Origin: Sphingomonas_R arantia
GTDB lineage: Bacteria; Pseudomonadota; Alphaproteobacteria; Sphingomonadales; Sphingomonadaceae
Reading direction: 5' to 3'
Assembly (NCBI RefSeq): GCF_042682045.1
Contig: NZ_JBHUGS010000004.1
Coordinates: 186,001 to 250,000, forward strand
DNA: 64,000 nucleotides
A program made the position numbers and the translations under genes. Positions 1 through 8,543 of the stretch are shown piece by piece (positions within the stretch are counted from its first letter, which is position 1; each line of letters starts with the position of its first letter). Below the pieces are notes generated by a model. The model saw nothing but the letters and a program-made list of their open reading frames with translations. It ran no database searches and was not told where the DNA came from.

Positions 1-256
1 GGTCGCACGCGTAGCGTAGGGCCGGGTTGGCGTTTTCGTCCCGCTGTTGCTGTGCCGATCTTGGTCGAGACGTGTGGATTGGCCTGTCTGTTACCGAAGG
101 GAGATCCCGGCTTTCGCCGGGATGACGGTTTGTCGGGGGCGTTGCGGCACGCGGATCGGTTGCGGTGGAACACTGATCTCAGCGCTATCGTCCGCCTCTC
201 CGCGGCTAGGTGCGCTCGTTACACTCGCTGTCTTCAACTCGAACCGGTTTCCGACA
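1..256. other. left-edge region without a callable gene
   Basis: This stretch runs from the window edge to the first terminator. It holds one palindromic repeat (91-131) and no reading frame with a ribosome-binding site and recognisable protein. A minus-strand frame stays open to the left edge and could be the 3' part of a neighbouring gene, but no start or motif supports it. Confidence 0.4.
91..131. repeat. palindromic repeat, family A, single copy
   Basis: The unit reads ttaccgaaggga, then the hairpin CCCGGCTTTCGCCGGG, then atgacggttt. The same unit recurs at 3524-3564 and 58225-58264, and as one arm of the paired copies at 10642-10731, 54631-54719 and 58361-58445. All copies lie between genes, as expected of REP-type elements. 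Confidence 0.85.
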
Positions 257-283
257 CAAAAAAAGCGCCGCGGAAGCGGCGCT
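257..283 (-). terminator. Rho-independent terminator
   Basis: On the minus strand an 8-bp GC-rich stem (AGCGCCGC with GCGGCGCT, 264-283, loop ggaa) is followed by a run of seven or more T. It lies about 35 bases downstream of the stop of the 27-residue reading frame at 319-402, and supports that frame being a real transcription unit. Confidence 0.85.
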
Positions 284-318
284 CTTGGGTGGGTTTCCCC
301 GGTTGGTGCGTCTACGCT

Positions 319-402
319 TTAGAGCGAGACGACGACTGCGACGGCGAGGGCCTGGGCGGCGATCGCGAGGACGGCGGTCGTGGCGTTTTCGAGGTAGGTC
401 AT
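319..402 (-). CDS. 27-residue hydrophobic membrane peptide
   Basis: This short gene encodes 27 residues beginning MTYLENATTAVLAIAAQA and ending VVVSL. After a six-residue polar start, nearly the whole chain is Ala/Val/Leu-rich and could form one transmembrane helix. An AAGGAG ribosome-binding site sits about 7 bases before the ATG, and a Rho-independent terminator follows at 257-283, so the gene has all the parts of a small independent unit. I do not recognise the family and assign no function. A larger frame reading through the same codons from 690 lacks a comparable ribosome-binding site. The lack of any polar C-terminal domain favours a membrane micro-protein over a truncated gene. Confidence 0.6.
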   Translation of the reverse strand: MTYLENATTAVLAIAAQALAVAVVVSL

Positions 403-787
403 GTCGTGCTCCTTGGCCCGGCGGAATGCCACGGGCCGGCGCTCTCTAGCGCGTGAGTAGACATATGGGATTGTTGTTTGCGCGCGCAATTTTAATGCGT
501 GCGTGTGCGGTTGTGTTTCTTGCACTTGTAAGGTTGTTTGGCGCCGCGGTGTCGGTGCTGTGGTCGGGATGGGGATCGGTGACCCGCGACGGAGCAAGAC
601 GTCCTTTGTCACACTCTCGGAAAGTCCAGCAATGAGGTCGTCGGGGCTTGGTTCCAGGCTGGGATCGCAACAGCTGGAGTCAAATCCCACAACCCCGTTT
701 GGTTCGAGCTTGTCGAGAACTCAGCGCGGAGTTCTCGACAAGCTCGAACCAAACGGGGAGGGCTATTTGGTCTGGTAAAGCCTTGGG
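403..787. other. intergenic region between the small peptide gene and purB
   Basis: No gene is supported here. The region holds the long family C hairpin at 693-758 and a comparatively AT-rich segment around 460-530 that probably carries the promoter of the minus-strand small peptide gene. No promoter boxes were convincing enough to call. Confidence 0.4.
693..758. repeat. family C long inverted repeat
   Basis: Two 29-base arms form a perfect stem (left arm starts CCCCGTTTGGTTCGAGC, right arm ends CAAACGGGG) around an 8-base loop, cagcgcgg. A near-identical element lies at 10790-10853. Transcription from purB runs into it, so it could terminate or protect that transcript, although no T run follows. 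Confidence 0.85.
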
Positions 788-2092
788 TTACGCTTCGCCG
801 AAGACGCGGGTGAAGATCGTGTCGACGTGGCGGAGATGGTAGGCGAGGTCGAAGCGGCTTTCGATCTCCTCCGCGCTGAGGGCCGCGGTGACCTGCGGGT
901 CGGCGAGCAGGAGGTCCTTGAGGGACAGTGCGCCGTCCGACTCCCAGACCTTCATCGCGTTGCGCTGGACCAGCGTATAGGCGTCTTCGCGGCTGACGCC
1001 GGCCTGGGTGAGCGCGAGCAGGACGCGCTGCGAGTGGACGAGCCCACCCATGCGGTCGAGATTCTTCTGCATGCGCGCCGGGTAGACGACGAGCTTGTCG
1101 ATCACGCCGGTGAGGCGGGCGAGCGCGAAGTCGAGCGTGATGGTGGCGTCGGGGCCGATATAGCGTTCGACCGACGAGTGGCTGATGTCGCGTTCGTGCC
1201 AGAGCGCCACGTTTTCGAGCGCGGGGGTGACATAGCCGCGGACCATGCGGGCGAGGCCGGTGAGGTTCTCGGTCAGCACCGGGTTGCGCTTGTGCGGCAT
1301 CGCCGAGGAGCCCTTCTGGCCGGGGGAGAAATACTCCTCGGCTTCCAGAACCTCGGTGCGCTGGAGATGGCGGATCTCGGTCGCGAGCCGTTCGATCGAC
1401 GACGCGATGACGCCCAGCGTGGCGAAATACATGGCGTGGCGATCGCGCGGGATGACCTGCGTCGAGATCGGTTCGACGGTGAGGCCGAGCTTCTCCGCGA
1501 CGTAGGATTCGACGAACGGGTCGATGTTGGCGAAGGTGCCGACGGCACCGGAGATGGCGCAGGTCGCGATCTCCGCACGCGCCGCGACGAGCCGCGCGCG
1601 GCAGCGGGCGAATTCCGCATGGGCGAGTGCGAGTTTCAGGCCGAAGGTGACCGGTTCGGCGTGGATGCCGTGGCTGCGCCCGATCGTGGGGGTGAGCTTG
1701 TGTTCGAACGCACGAGTCTTGAGCGCGGCGAGCAGCGCGTCGAGATCGGCGAGCAGGATGTCGCTGGCGCGCGCGAGCTGGACCGACAGGCAGGTGTCGA
1801 GCACGTCGGACGAGGTCATGCCCTGGTGCATGAAGCGCGCCTCCGGGCCGACATGTTCGGCGACGTTGGTGAGGAAGGCGATGACGTCGTGCTTGGTCTC
1901 GCGCTCGATTTCGTCGATGCGGTCGACCTCGAACGCGCCCTTGGCCCAAATCGCGGCGGCGGCCTCGCGCGGCACGACGCCCAGTTCGGCGAGCGCGTCG
2001 GTGGCGTGCGCCTCGATTTCGAACCAGATGCGGAAACGCTGTTCCGGCGTCCAGATGGCGACCATGTCGGGGCGCGAATAGCGAGGGATCAT
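788..2092 (-). CDS. purB: adenylosuccinate lyase
   Basis: PurB removes fumarate from SAICAR and from adenylosuccinate, two steps of purine synthesis in the cytoplasm. The 434-residue protein starts MIPRYSRPDMVAIW, a typical opening for this family. It carries TSSDVLDTC (about 93-101), GRSHGIHAEP with the general-acid His near 141, and the fumarase/aspartase superfamily signature GSSAMPHKRNP (about 261-271), whose Ser belongs to the mobile catalytic loop. Length is normal for the family. A longer frame adds 21 residues of low-complexity sequence upstream; the internal ATG at 2092 fits homologues better. The gene is divergent from the SDR gene and is followed by the family C hairpin. Confidence 0.95.
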   Translation of the reverse strand: MIPRYSRPDMVAIWTPEQRFRIWFEIEAHATDALAELGVVPREAAAAIWAKGAFEVDRIDEIERETKHDVIAFLTNVAEHVGPEARFMHQGMTSSDVLDTCLSVQLARASDILLADLDALLAALKTRAFEHKLTPTIGRSHGIHAEPVTFGLKLALAHAEFARCRARLVAARAEIATCAISGAVGTFANIDPFVESYVAEKLGLTVEPISTQVIPRDRHAMYFATLGVIASSIERLATEIRHLQRTEVLEAEEYFSPGQKGSSAMPHKRNPVLTENLTGLARMVRGYVTPALENVALWHERDISHSSVERYIGPDATITLDFALARLTGVIDKLVVYPARMQKNLDRMGGLVHSQRVLLALTQAGVSREDAYTLVQRNAMKVWESDGALSLKDLLLADPQVTAALSAEEIESRFDLAYHLRHVDTIFTRVFGEA

Positions 2093-2295
2093 GTGCGGCG
2101 GTCCTGGCTGATGATGTCTGGCGGGCCGGTAGCAGAGGCGGGCGAGGGCGTCCACGTGGGCGGCTTTTTCTTGATCTGTGTAAAGTCATGGTTGTGCGAT
2201 CGATCTGGATCAATGAATCTTGCCGCGATGCAGCGGAACGCAAGTCGGGTGGCAGGTGTTCTCCAGTAAACGACCATCGTCGACAGGAATTCAGC

Positions 2296-3294
2296 ATGAC
2301 CGATACAGACGCAAGCCGCCGTAATTTCGTGACCGGTGCCGGCGTGGTGGCCGCCGCCGCCGCGGTTGCCCCTGTGCTGGCGCAGGCGCAGACGCCGAAG
2401 CCCGTCGAGGCCGCGACGACGCCGGCCGCCGCCGCCTATCCCAAGCCGCCGTTCCAGGCGCAGTCGCAGCCATGGCCGGGCCTGGCGTCCAAGATGAACC
2501 CGCGGCCGGACCACGGCGAGCAGAGCTACAAGGGTTCGGGGCGACTGGCCGGCAAGCGCGCGCTTATTACTGGTGGTGACAGCGGGATCGGTCGGGCGGC
2601 GGCGATCGCCTATGCGCGCGAGGGTGCGGACGTGGCGATCAACTATCTGCCCGCCGAGGAGCCGGATGCGCGCGAAGTGGTGGCGCTGATCCGGGCGGCG
2701 GGCCGCAAGGCGGTCGCGATCCCGGGCGATCTGCGCGACGAGGCGTTCTGCCAGAAGCTGGTGGCGCGTGCGGCGCAGGAGTTGGGCGGACTCGACATCC
2801 TGGTAAACAATGCGGCCCGGCAGCAGACCAAGCCGACGATCGGTGAGATCAGCAGCGCGGATTTCGACGCGACGATGAAGACCAACGTGTATGCGCCGTT
2901 CTGGCTGACGAAGGCGGCGGTCGCGCGGATGGGCGCGGGCGGCGTGATCGTGAACACGTCGTCGGAGCAGGCGGGTGATCCGTCGGCGGATCTGGTCGAT
3001 TATGCGCTGACGCGGGCGGCGGTGCTGAACTTCACCAAGTCGATGGCCAAGCAACTGGCGCCGAAGGGCATCCGCGTGAATGCGGTGGCGCCGGGTCCGT
3101 TCTGGACGCCGTTGCAGGTGAGCGGCGGGGCGACGATGGAAAAGCTGCAGAGCTTCGGCAGCACTGCACCGCTGGCGCGTCCGGGGCAGCCGGCGGAGAT
3201 CGCCGGACTGTATGTGGCGGCGGCGGACCCGTCGTTGAGCTATTCGACCGGGCAGATTTTCGGGTCGACGGGCGGGAACGGGCAGCCTGCCTGA
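2296..3294 (+). CDS. Tat-exported short-chain dehydrogenase/reductase with altered active site
   Basis: This 332-residue protein is an SDR of the YghA type. Its N-terminus carries a twin-arginine signal (SRRNFVTGAG, residues 7-16, then an Ala-rich stretch ending LAQAQ), so it should be folded with its cofactor and exported. The Rossmann motif is GGDSGIGR (93-100), NNAA follows at 171-174, and a Ser lies 13 residues before the catalytic Tyr236. The usual YxxxK reads Y-A-L-T-R, so the catalytic Lys is Arg240 here; the codon is cgg. The start at 2296 is preceded by an AGGA box. A strong terminator follows at 3319-3352. Oxidoreductase activity is inferred from the family and may be changed or lost. 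Confidence 0.85.
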   Translation: MTDTDASRRNFVTGAGVVAAAAAVAPVLAQAQTPKPVEAATTPAAAAYPKPPFQAQSQPWPGLASKMNPRPDHGEQSYKGSGRLAGKRALITGGDSGIGRAAAIAYAREGADVAINYLPAEEPDAREVVALIRAAGRKAVAIPGDLRDEAFCQKLVARAAQELGGLDILVNNAARQQTKPTIGEISSADFDATMKTNVYAPFWLTKAAVARMGAGGVIVNTSSEQAGDPSADLVDYALTRAAVLNFTKSMAKQLAPKGIRVNAVAPGPFWTPLQVSGGATMEKLQSFGSTAPLARPGQPAEIAGLYVAAADPSLSYSTGQIFGSTGGNGQPA

Positions 3295-3318
3295 TTTTGC
3301 TTTAGCTGACGTTTGGAG

Positions 3319-3352
3319 GCGGGGGTGCACGGGGTGCGCTCCCGCTTTTTTT
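3319..3352 (+). terminator. Rho-independent terminator after the SDR gene
   Basis: GCGGGGGTGCAC pairs with GTGCGCTCCCGC around a three-base loop, with two G-T wobble pairs, and seven T follow directly. It lies 24 bases after the SDR stop codon. Confidence 0.85.
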
Positions 3353-3393
3353 GTGGGGTTTGGGATGAGTGTTGAGGGGGGCGTTGCGCCGAT

Positions 3394-3462
3394 TGTTCCC
3401 CGGCGCAGGCCGGGGCCTTGGTGCGGGCGCTTTACCTAGGCCCCGGCCTTCGCCGGGGAACT
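3394..3462. repeat. family B paired palindrome
   Basis: Two inverted units, tgttCCCCGGCGCAGGCCGGGG and GGCCCCGGCCTTCGCCGGGG with a following aac, face each other across about 20 bases. Related copies lie at 3591-3659, 8544-8666 and 14512-14580, with half units at 10011-10044 and 58512-58538. Confidence 0.85.
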
Positions 3463-3523
3463 ACGTGAGATGGCTTGCCGACCGAGTGTTTGAAGGATGA
3501 TCGGGACTGAGTTGTGGTTGGGC

Positions 3524-3564
3524 TTACCGAAGGGAGATCCCGGCTTTCGCCGGGATGACGGTTT
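3524..3564. repeat. palindromic repeat, family A, single copy
   Basis: This copy is identical over 41 bases to the unit at 91-131, including the flanking ttaccgaaggga and atgacggttt. Confidence 0.85.
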
Positions 3565-3590
3565 GAGGTGGGTGAGTTCGACGCTTCGGT

Positions 3591-3659
3591 TGTTCCCCGG
3601 CGTAGGCCGGGGCCTTGGTGGGACTGTTTCACCTGGGCCCCGGCCTTCGCCGGGGAACT
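3591..3659. repeat. family B paired palindrome
   Basis: Two inverted units with the CCCCGG..CCGGGG core face each other, with the internal spacer reading ttggtgggactgtttcacctg. It matches the copy at 3394-3462 in layout. Confidence 0.85.
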
Positions 3660-3706
3660 GCTGCGCGTACGGTTAGTATCGTGTGACGCGGTTCTTTCCA
3701 GCCTAA

Positions 3707-3743
3707 GCCCCCCACCCCGGCCCTCCCCCCGGTGGGGGGGAGG
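3707..3743. repeat. family D C/G-rich palindrome
   Basis: The element reads CCCCCCACCCCGGCCCTCC followed by CCCCGGTGGGGGGGAGG. Related copies with the same strand bias of C then G runs lie at 49387-49428 and 49510-49548. Confidence 0.7.
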
Positions 3744-3756
3744 AGCGTGCGCTTGC

Positions 3757-6243
3757 TTACAGGCCGACGAGGCCGCCGTCGTTCTTGGTGATGACGATGG
3801 TGGCCGAGCGGGGGCGCGAGGTGCCGGCGGTGCCGGCCTGCGAGGCGGGCCAGTTGCTGGTGGGGGCGGCACCGGTGCCGCCTTCGCCGGGGTGCTGGAT
3901 GTTCACGAACAGCGTGCGGCCGTCCGGCGTGCTGTCGACGCCGGTGATCTCGCATTCCTTCGGGCCGACCAGGAAGCGGCGGAGCGAGCCGCCGGGTGCC
4001 TTGCCGACGAAGGTGGACTGGCTGCGCGTGCCGGTGTCGGTGGCGGCGAGGTTGACGATGGTGCGCGCGGCACCGTCGCCGACCGTGCCGGGGAGCGCGG
4101 CGAGCATCATGCAGTTCGTCTGATCGGTGAAGGCGCCGTCGTCGGTCTGGATCCAGAGCAGCGGATTGACCTGGCCGGTCGGGTTGGTGCTGCGCGAGAA
4201 CCACAGGCCGTCCGGGCTGGACAGGTCGTTGGTGGCATCGAGGCCCGAGAGGTTGATGTTGGTCGGGTTGAGATCCGAGCCGGCGCCGAAGAGGTAGATG
4301 TCCCAGCGGAACGAGGTGGCCTCCGACGTGTCGCCGTCCTCGCGCAGGCGGATGATGTGACCGTTGGGGTTGCCGCGCTGGGCGGCCGTGCCCTTCGGAT
4401 CATTATAGTAGCGCGGGTTGGCAGCGTCGGTGTTGGCGAGCGTGCGCGAGCTGTTGTTGGTCAGCGTCAGGTACATCTCGCCCGTTGCCGGGTTGACCGC
4501 GGTCCATTCAGGACGGTCCATTTTGGTCGCGCCCAGCGAGTCACCGGCGAGGCGGACGTTGGCGAGGACGTCGGCCTGATCCGCGAAGGGATAGGTCGCG
4601 TTCGACGCGTTCAGGCCGTTCTCGTTGAAGCGCAGCGGGAGCCACACGCCGGCGCCGGTGGCGTCGAAGCGCGCCACGTAGAGCGTGCCGGAGTCGAGAT
4701 ATTTGTCGCCGATCGCGAGGCGGTCGGTCGCGGTGGCGTCGGCGGCCGCCCAGGGGGTGTTGGACACGAACTTGTAGAGATATTCGTTCTGCGCATCGTC
4801 GCCCATGTAGAAGGCGAGCTTGCGGCCGGCGACCGGAACCGACGGCCAGCAACCCTCATGGTTCATGCGGCCGAGCGCGGTGCGCTTGCGCGGCACGGAG
4901 GTGGGCAGATAGGGATCAATTTCGACGACCCAGCCGAACTGGTTGGCTTCGTTGCGGAAATCGCCCGTGCCGTCGGCCGCGGTGCCGGCCTGGACGTTGA
5001 TGTTCCAGCGCGAATAGAGCGTGCTGGTGCTGTCCGCCGGGGTCACCGTGCTCCAGCGGTTGTTGCCGGTGCGGTTGGAGGTGACCGCGATGCCGTAGCG
5101 GTTGAGCGAGATGACGTCCTTGGCCGTACGGGCCGCGTTGTCGGTGGTGTCGCGGCGGAAGTAGCCGGCCCAATTCTCTTCGCAGGTGGTGTAGGTGTTC
5201 CACGGCATCAGGCCGTTCGCGCAGTTGTTGATCGTGCCGCGGCCCATCGTGCCGTCGGTCGAATAGCGCGTGCGGATCAGCGCGGAGCCGCGCAGCGGGC
5301 CGTTGAACTGCATCGGGGTGTTCGGCGTGATGCGACGGTTGAGCGTCGAGTTCTGGACATAGCTCCAGCCGCCGGTGGCACCGCGCGTGACCTCGATCAC
5401 GCTGACGCCGTGGCATTCGATTTCCTTCAGCGCTTCGGCTTCAGGACGGGCGTTGTTGACCAGAGTCTGGCCGGCCGGGTGCAGATAGGCGGCGCTGATG
5501 TTCTCGTGGTTCATGACCAGCAGGCCGCGCGCGCTGTTCGCGGCGTCAGGCGTGCTGGCGCCGGTCAGCAGGCCGAAATAGGACATGCCGTCATGATGAT
5601 CGCCGGCGCGGGCGGAGAAGGTGCTGTCCGTGCCGTCATTGGCATAGGCGCCGGTTGCCGCGTTGATCGGATCGCCGAGACGGTAGAGCACCGTGACGGT
5701 GTAGCCGGCCGGGACGGCGACGACATCAGCGAGCGATTTCGGGACGGCGGTGAAATCGAGCGTGGCAGGCGCGACGGTGATCGTGCTGTCCGCGGTGGCG
5801 GTCGCGCCGAAATTGTCGGTCGCGGTCATGCGGAACACCAGAGGCGTCGCGGTGGCGACGGCCGGCGCGATGAAGCTGGCGTTGAGCGTGCCGGCGTTGG
5901 TGAGCGTGACCGTGGGGCCGGAAACCTGCGTCCAGACGGTGCCGGCGATGCTGCCGCCGGCGTCGGTGGCGGTGGCGGTCATGCTGACCAGCTTGCCCGA
6001 CGTCGTGGCCGCATTCTGACCGGCGGTGACCGTGGGGGGGGTGTTGTCTTCCGCATCCGAACCGCAGCCGCTGAGCAGCGTGGTGCCGAATGCCGCGAGC
6101 GTCATGGCGGAGACGCCGCCGACCATGGTCTGGCGACGCGAATAACGCTGATCGACGATGGCGCCGAGCGTCGGGCCGTCGGAGCGGTTCGTGTCGATAT
6201 CGCCATCGGTGTAGGCGTCGTCGAACGACAGAAGATCATGCAT
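3757..6243 (-). CDS. phoX: PhoX-family alkaline phosphatase-like protein (DUF839)
   Basis: The 828-residue protein matches the PhoX/DUF839 family of calcium- and iron-dependent phosphatases of the periplasm or cell surface. The N-terminus has a twin-arginine motif (YSRRQTMVGG, about 34-43) and then LLSGC with Cys60 in lipobox position, so it is likely a Tat-exported lipoprotein. Residues about 68-165 form an Ig/PKD-like domain rich in Thr and Val (NTPPTVTAGQ through STITVAP). The rest has typical PhoX features: an MNHE stretch in the middle, ENWAGYFRR, and DGLWFSRS near the C-terminus. The inserted Ig-like domain between signal and enzyme is seen in some family members. The substrate, presumably phosphate esters, is inferred. 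Confidence 0.85.
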   Translation of the reverse strand: MHDLLSFDDAYTDGDIDTNRSDGPTLGAIVDQRYSRRQTMVGGVSAMTLAAFGTTLLSGCGSDAEDNTPPTVTAGQNAATTSGKLVSMTATATDAGGSIAGTVWTQVSGPTVTLTNAGTLNASFIAPAVATATPLVFRMTATDNFGATATADSTITVAPATLDFTAVPKSLADVVAVPAGYTVTVLYRLGDPINAATGAYANDGTDSTFSARAGDHHDGMSYFGLLTGASTPDAANSARGLLVMNHENISAAYLHPAGQTLVNNARPEAEALKEIECHGVSVIEVTRGATGGWSYVQNSTLNRRITPNTPMQFNGPLRGSALIRTRYSTDGTMGRGTINNCANGLMPWNTYTTCEENWAGYFRRDTTDNAARTAKDVISLNRYGIAVTSNRTGNNRWSTVTPADSTSTLYSRWNINVQAGTAADGTGDFRNEANQFGWVVEIDPYLPTSVPRKRTALGRMNHEGCWPSVPVAGRKLAFYMGDDAQNEYLYKFVSNTPWAAADATATDRLAIGDKYLDSGTLYVARFDATGAGVWLPLRFNENGLNASNATYPFADQADVLANVRLAGDSLGATKMDRPEWTAVNPATGEMYLTLTNNSSRTLANTDAANPRYYNDPKGTAAQRGNPNGHIIRLREDGDTSEATSFRWDIYLFGAGSDLNPTNINLSGLDATNDLSSPDGLWFSRSTNPTGQVNPLLWIQTDDGAFTDQTNCMMLAALPGTVGDGAARTIVNLAATDTGTRSQSTFVGKAPGGSLRRFLVGPKECEITGVDSTPDGRTLFVNIQHPGEGGTGAAPTSNWPASQAGTAGTSRPRSATIVITKNDGGLVGL

Positions 6244-6343
6244 GTTTCAGGCCCCCGGAGATTTGTTCCGACGTTGCCTAAAGTTCATATGCGGCGATGC
6301 CGTGCGATTCTGTTTACCGTTTCGTTACAATCGCAACGACCCG

Positions 6344-7129
6344 TCAGCCTTCGCCGCCGTTGAACGAGATGCGGATCCGAACCCAGGAGCCGACGAGCGT
6401 CTTGCCGCCGACGCGCGGCGGGCGGACGCGGAATTGCCACGCCGCCTGGCGGATCGCGCCGCCGAGGCCGAGGCCGGCGGGGGACTGACCGAGTTCCTGG
6501 CATTGATCGACGCGGAAGCCGGGGAGCGTGTGGCAGGCGATTTCGGCCCATGCCCCCTCCGGCGCGCCGCGCGGCAGGTAGAAGGCCAGTTCGGCGTGCG
6601 TGGGTTCGCGCACCCACTCCGCCTTGTAGAGCGGTTCGCCGCCGGGGCCGGTGCCTGCGCCCTGGCTGGACCCGCGACCAGTGCCGGAACCGGCGATGCC
6701 GCTGCCCCCGCCGCCGGGCGCGGGCGGGCCCTGGCGCGGCATGGCGGCGATGTCCGCCGCGGCAAAGTCCTCGCGGGTGAGCGGGATGATGTCGAGCGGC
6801 GGGGCGGGTGTGGGGATCGGCGAGGGGGCGATCAGCGGTGGGGCCGACGGCGTCTTGCGGACCACCGGCGCTGTCGCCGGGCGATCGGGCGCGCCGCCGC
6901 CTGTCGGGGCAGCCTTCACCGGGGTGCGCGTCGGTTCGGGATCGGGCGCGAGATCGAACATCATCGGTGGGCGCGGGGCGGCGGCGGGCGGCGGCGTGGT
7001 GAAGATCGCGAGCCGCAGGAACATGAAGATGATGAGCGCCGGGATCGCGCAGGCCAGCACCAGCGCCACCGCACGTCGCCGCCGCGAGATGAGGTGCAGC
7101 GACGCGAAGGGGGATTGCGCCGAGGCCAT
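6344..7129 (-). CDS. Pro-rich inner-membrane protein with TonB-C-like tail
   Basis: The 261-residue protein has a short basic N-terminus (SRRRRAVAL), one membrane helix at about 20-42 (VLACAIPALIIFMFLRLAIF), a long Pro/Ala-rich linker (about 45-140), a Gly/Ser-rich stretch (GGGGSGIAGSGTGRG), and a compact C-terminal domain ending RIRISFNGGEG. One N-terminal helix, a periplasm-spanning Pro-rich segment and a small C-terminal domain match the layout of TonB-type energy transducers. However, the C-terminal domain (GAIRQAAWQFRVRPPRVGG) is only loosely TonB-C-like. It starts 9 bases after the APC permease gene ends, in the same direction, so the two are probably co-transcribed. The exact role is unknown. 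Confidence 0.7.
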   Translation of the reverse strand: MASAQSPFASLHLISRRRRAVALVLACAIPALIIFMFLRLAIFTTPPPAAAPRPPMMFDLAPDPEPTRTPVKAAPTGGGAPDRPATAPVVRKTPSAPPLIAPSPIPTPAPPLDIIPLTREDFAAADIAAMPRQGPPAPGGGGSGIAGSGTGRGSSQGAGTGPGGEPLYKAEWVREPTHAELAFYLPRGAPEGAWAEIACHTLPGFRVDQCQELGQSPAGLGLGGAIRQAAWQFRVRPPRVGGKTLVGSWVRIRISFNGGEG

Positions 7130-7138
7130 GGCGCGCGC

Positions 7139-8482
7139 CTAGCGGGTGCCGTCGCCGGCGGCAACCGCCGAACGCGGGCCGGCCATGCGGCGCAACAGAT
7201 GCGCGGTGACGCCGATCAGGATGGTGACCGCGGTGGCCGCGAATTGCAGCGGCGCGTTGAGCGCGGCGAGGAAGCCGCAGAGGAGCGTGCCGGCGACGAA
7301 GATGGCGGGCGCGAGCGGGTAGGCGCGGCTGGCCGGGCGCTTGCCCGTGCGGATGTGGTGGACGAACAGCGTCGACACGGCGAACGCGGCGCTGAGCGAG
7401 AGCGCGAAGCCGAGATAGGAGAGCAGATCGCGCAGCGAGGCGATGCTGGTCGCGACGATCGCGAGTGTGACCTGGAACAGGATGGCGGCGCGTGGCGGGG
7501 TGGCATTTGCGCCGGCCAGCCAGCGTGGCAGGACGCCGTCGCGCGCCATGCGGGCATAGACGCGCGGGCCGGCGAGCAGCATCGACAGGATCGCGGTGGC
7601 GAGCGAGACGAGGATCAGCGCCTCCATCGCGTGGCGCGCGGGGGTGCCGCCGAGTGCCTGCGCGGCAAGGCCGGCGATGTCGGGCTGCCCCACGATGGTG
7701 GCGTAGGGCGCGGCGTAGAGGAACGCGAAGTTGACCGCGAGGTAGAGCAGCAGGGTGAGCGCGGTGCCGATTAGGATCGCGCGCGGGACGGAGCGAGCCG
7801 GATCGCGCGCCTCCCCCGCGACATAGATGGCGGCGTTGAACCCGGAATAGCTGAGCGAGATCCAGACGAGCGCATCGCCGAATGCGGGCAGGCGGAAGGG
7901 CTGGGCCGGGGGCGCGGGCGGGATCGGGGCGGCGCGGGTGGCGATGAGGGCGGCGGCGGCGATGCAGAAGGCGACGAGGCCGACGAGCTTTAGGATCACC
8001 ATGGCGGTGTTCAGCGCGGCGCCCGCGCCGGTGCGGCCGAGGTGGACGAGGCCGGCGAGCAGGATGAGTGCGGCGCCGATCGCCTGCGGCGGCAGGACGG
8101 CGAGGCCCGGCAGCGCGGCGCGGGCGTAGAGGCCGAAGGTGGCGGCGGCGAACGCGATCGCCCCGGTGAAGCCGGCGAGCAGCGAGACATAGCCCGCGAT
8201 GCTGCCCGCGACGGGGTGGATCTCCTGCCGCAGGTACAGATATTCGCCGCCCGACTGGGTGAGGCGGCGGGCGAGCATCGCGTAACTTGCGGCGCCGGTG
8301 AGCGCGAGCAGGCCCGCGACGGCCCAGCCGGCCATGACCACGCCGCGCGACCCGAGCGCGCCGAGCGAAAGGCCGGAGGTGGTGTAGACCCCCGCGCCGA
8401 TCATGTCCCCGACGACGAGCGCGACGAGCGTCCAGAGGCCGAGGCCGGTGCTGCGACCGGGATGCGATGGGGGCGCGGGCAT
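7139..8482 (-). CDS. APC-family amino acid permease
   Basis: The 447-residue protein is an amino acid/polyamine/organocation transporter with about 12 membrane helices. The first helix carries the family signature GDMIGAGVYTTSG, whose unwound Gly-rich segment binds the substrate carboxylate. Other family stretches are SGGEYLYLRQEIHP and VWISLSYSGFNAAIYVAGEARDP. The start at 8482 (MPAPPSHPGRSTGLG) is chosen because the 46 residues of the longer frame are low-complexity and overlap the family B repeat. The gene is followed at 9 bases by the Pro-rich membrane protein. Substrate cannot be told from sequence; an amino acid is likely. Confidence 0.85.
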   Translation of the reverse strand: MPAPPSHPGRSTGLGLWTLVALVVGDMIGAGVYTTSGLSLGALGSRGVVMAGWAVAGLLALTGAASYAMLARRLTQSGGEYLYLRQEIHPVAGSIAGYVSLLAGFTGAIAFAAATFGLYARAALPGLAVLPPQAIGAALILLAGLVHLGRTGAGAALNTAMVILKLVGLVAFCIAAAALIATRAAPIPPAPPAQPFRLPAFGDALVWISLSYSGFNAAIYVAGEARDPARSVPRAILIGTALTLLLYLAVNFAFLYAAPYATIVGQPDIAGLAAQALGGTPARHAMEALILVSLATAILSMLLAGPRVYARMARDGVLPRWLAGANATPPRAAILFQVTLAIVATSIASLRDLLSYLGFALSLSAAFAVSTLFVHHIRTGKRPASRAYPLAPAIFVAGTLLCGFLAALNAPLQFAATAVTILIGVTAHLLRRMAGPRSAVAAGDGTR

Positions 8483-8543
8483 TGCGGCGGTTGATAGGGG
8501 GGTTTTGGTGGTGGGTCGATGGGGTTGGGGAGAGAGGTTCGGT

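Larger units (their letters stand above)
3353..3756. other. repeat-filled intergenic region
   Basis: No gene is supported. The region is almost fully occupied by palindromic repeats: family B at 3394-3462 and 3591-3659, family A at 3524-3564, and family D at 3707-3743. It separates the convergent SDR and phosphatase genes. Confidence 0.6.

Noticed and set aside
1..90. Open minus-strand frame at the left edge (possible tail of a neighbouring gene)
   Set aside because: No start or motif is visible, and the frame runs into a repeat. It needs sequence to the left of the window.
453..635. A 60-residue hydrophobic frame on the plus strand near the left end
   Set aside because: There is no ribosome-binding site, and the C-terminal half is Arg-rich and featureless. 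It overlaps the probable promoter of the small minus-strand gene.
3568..6363. A 931-residue plus-strand open frame opposite the phosphatase gene
   Set aside because: Composition is Arg/Gly/Ala-rich with no motif. It is the antisense frame kept open by high G+C in the third codon position of the real minus-strand gene.
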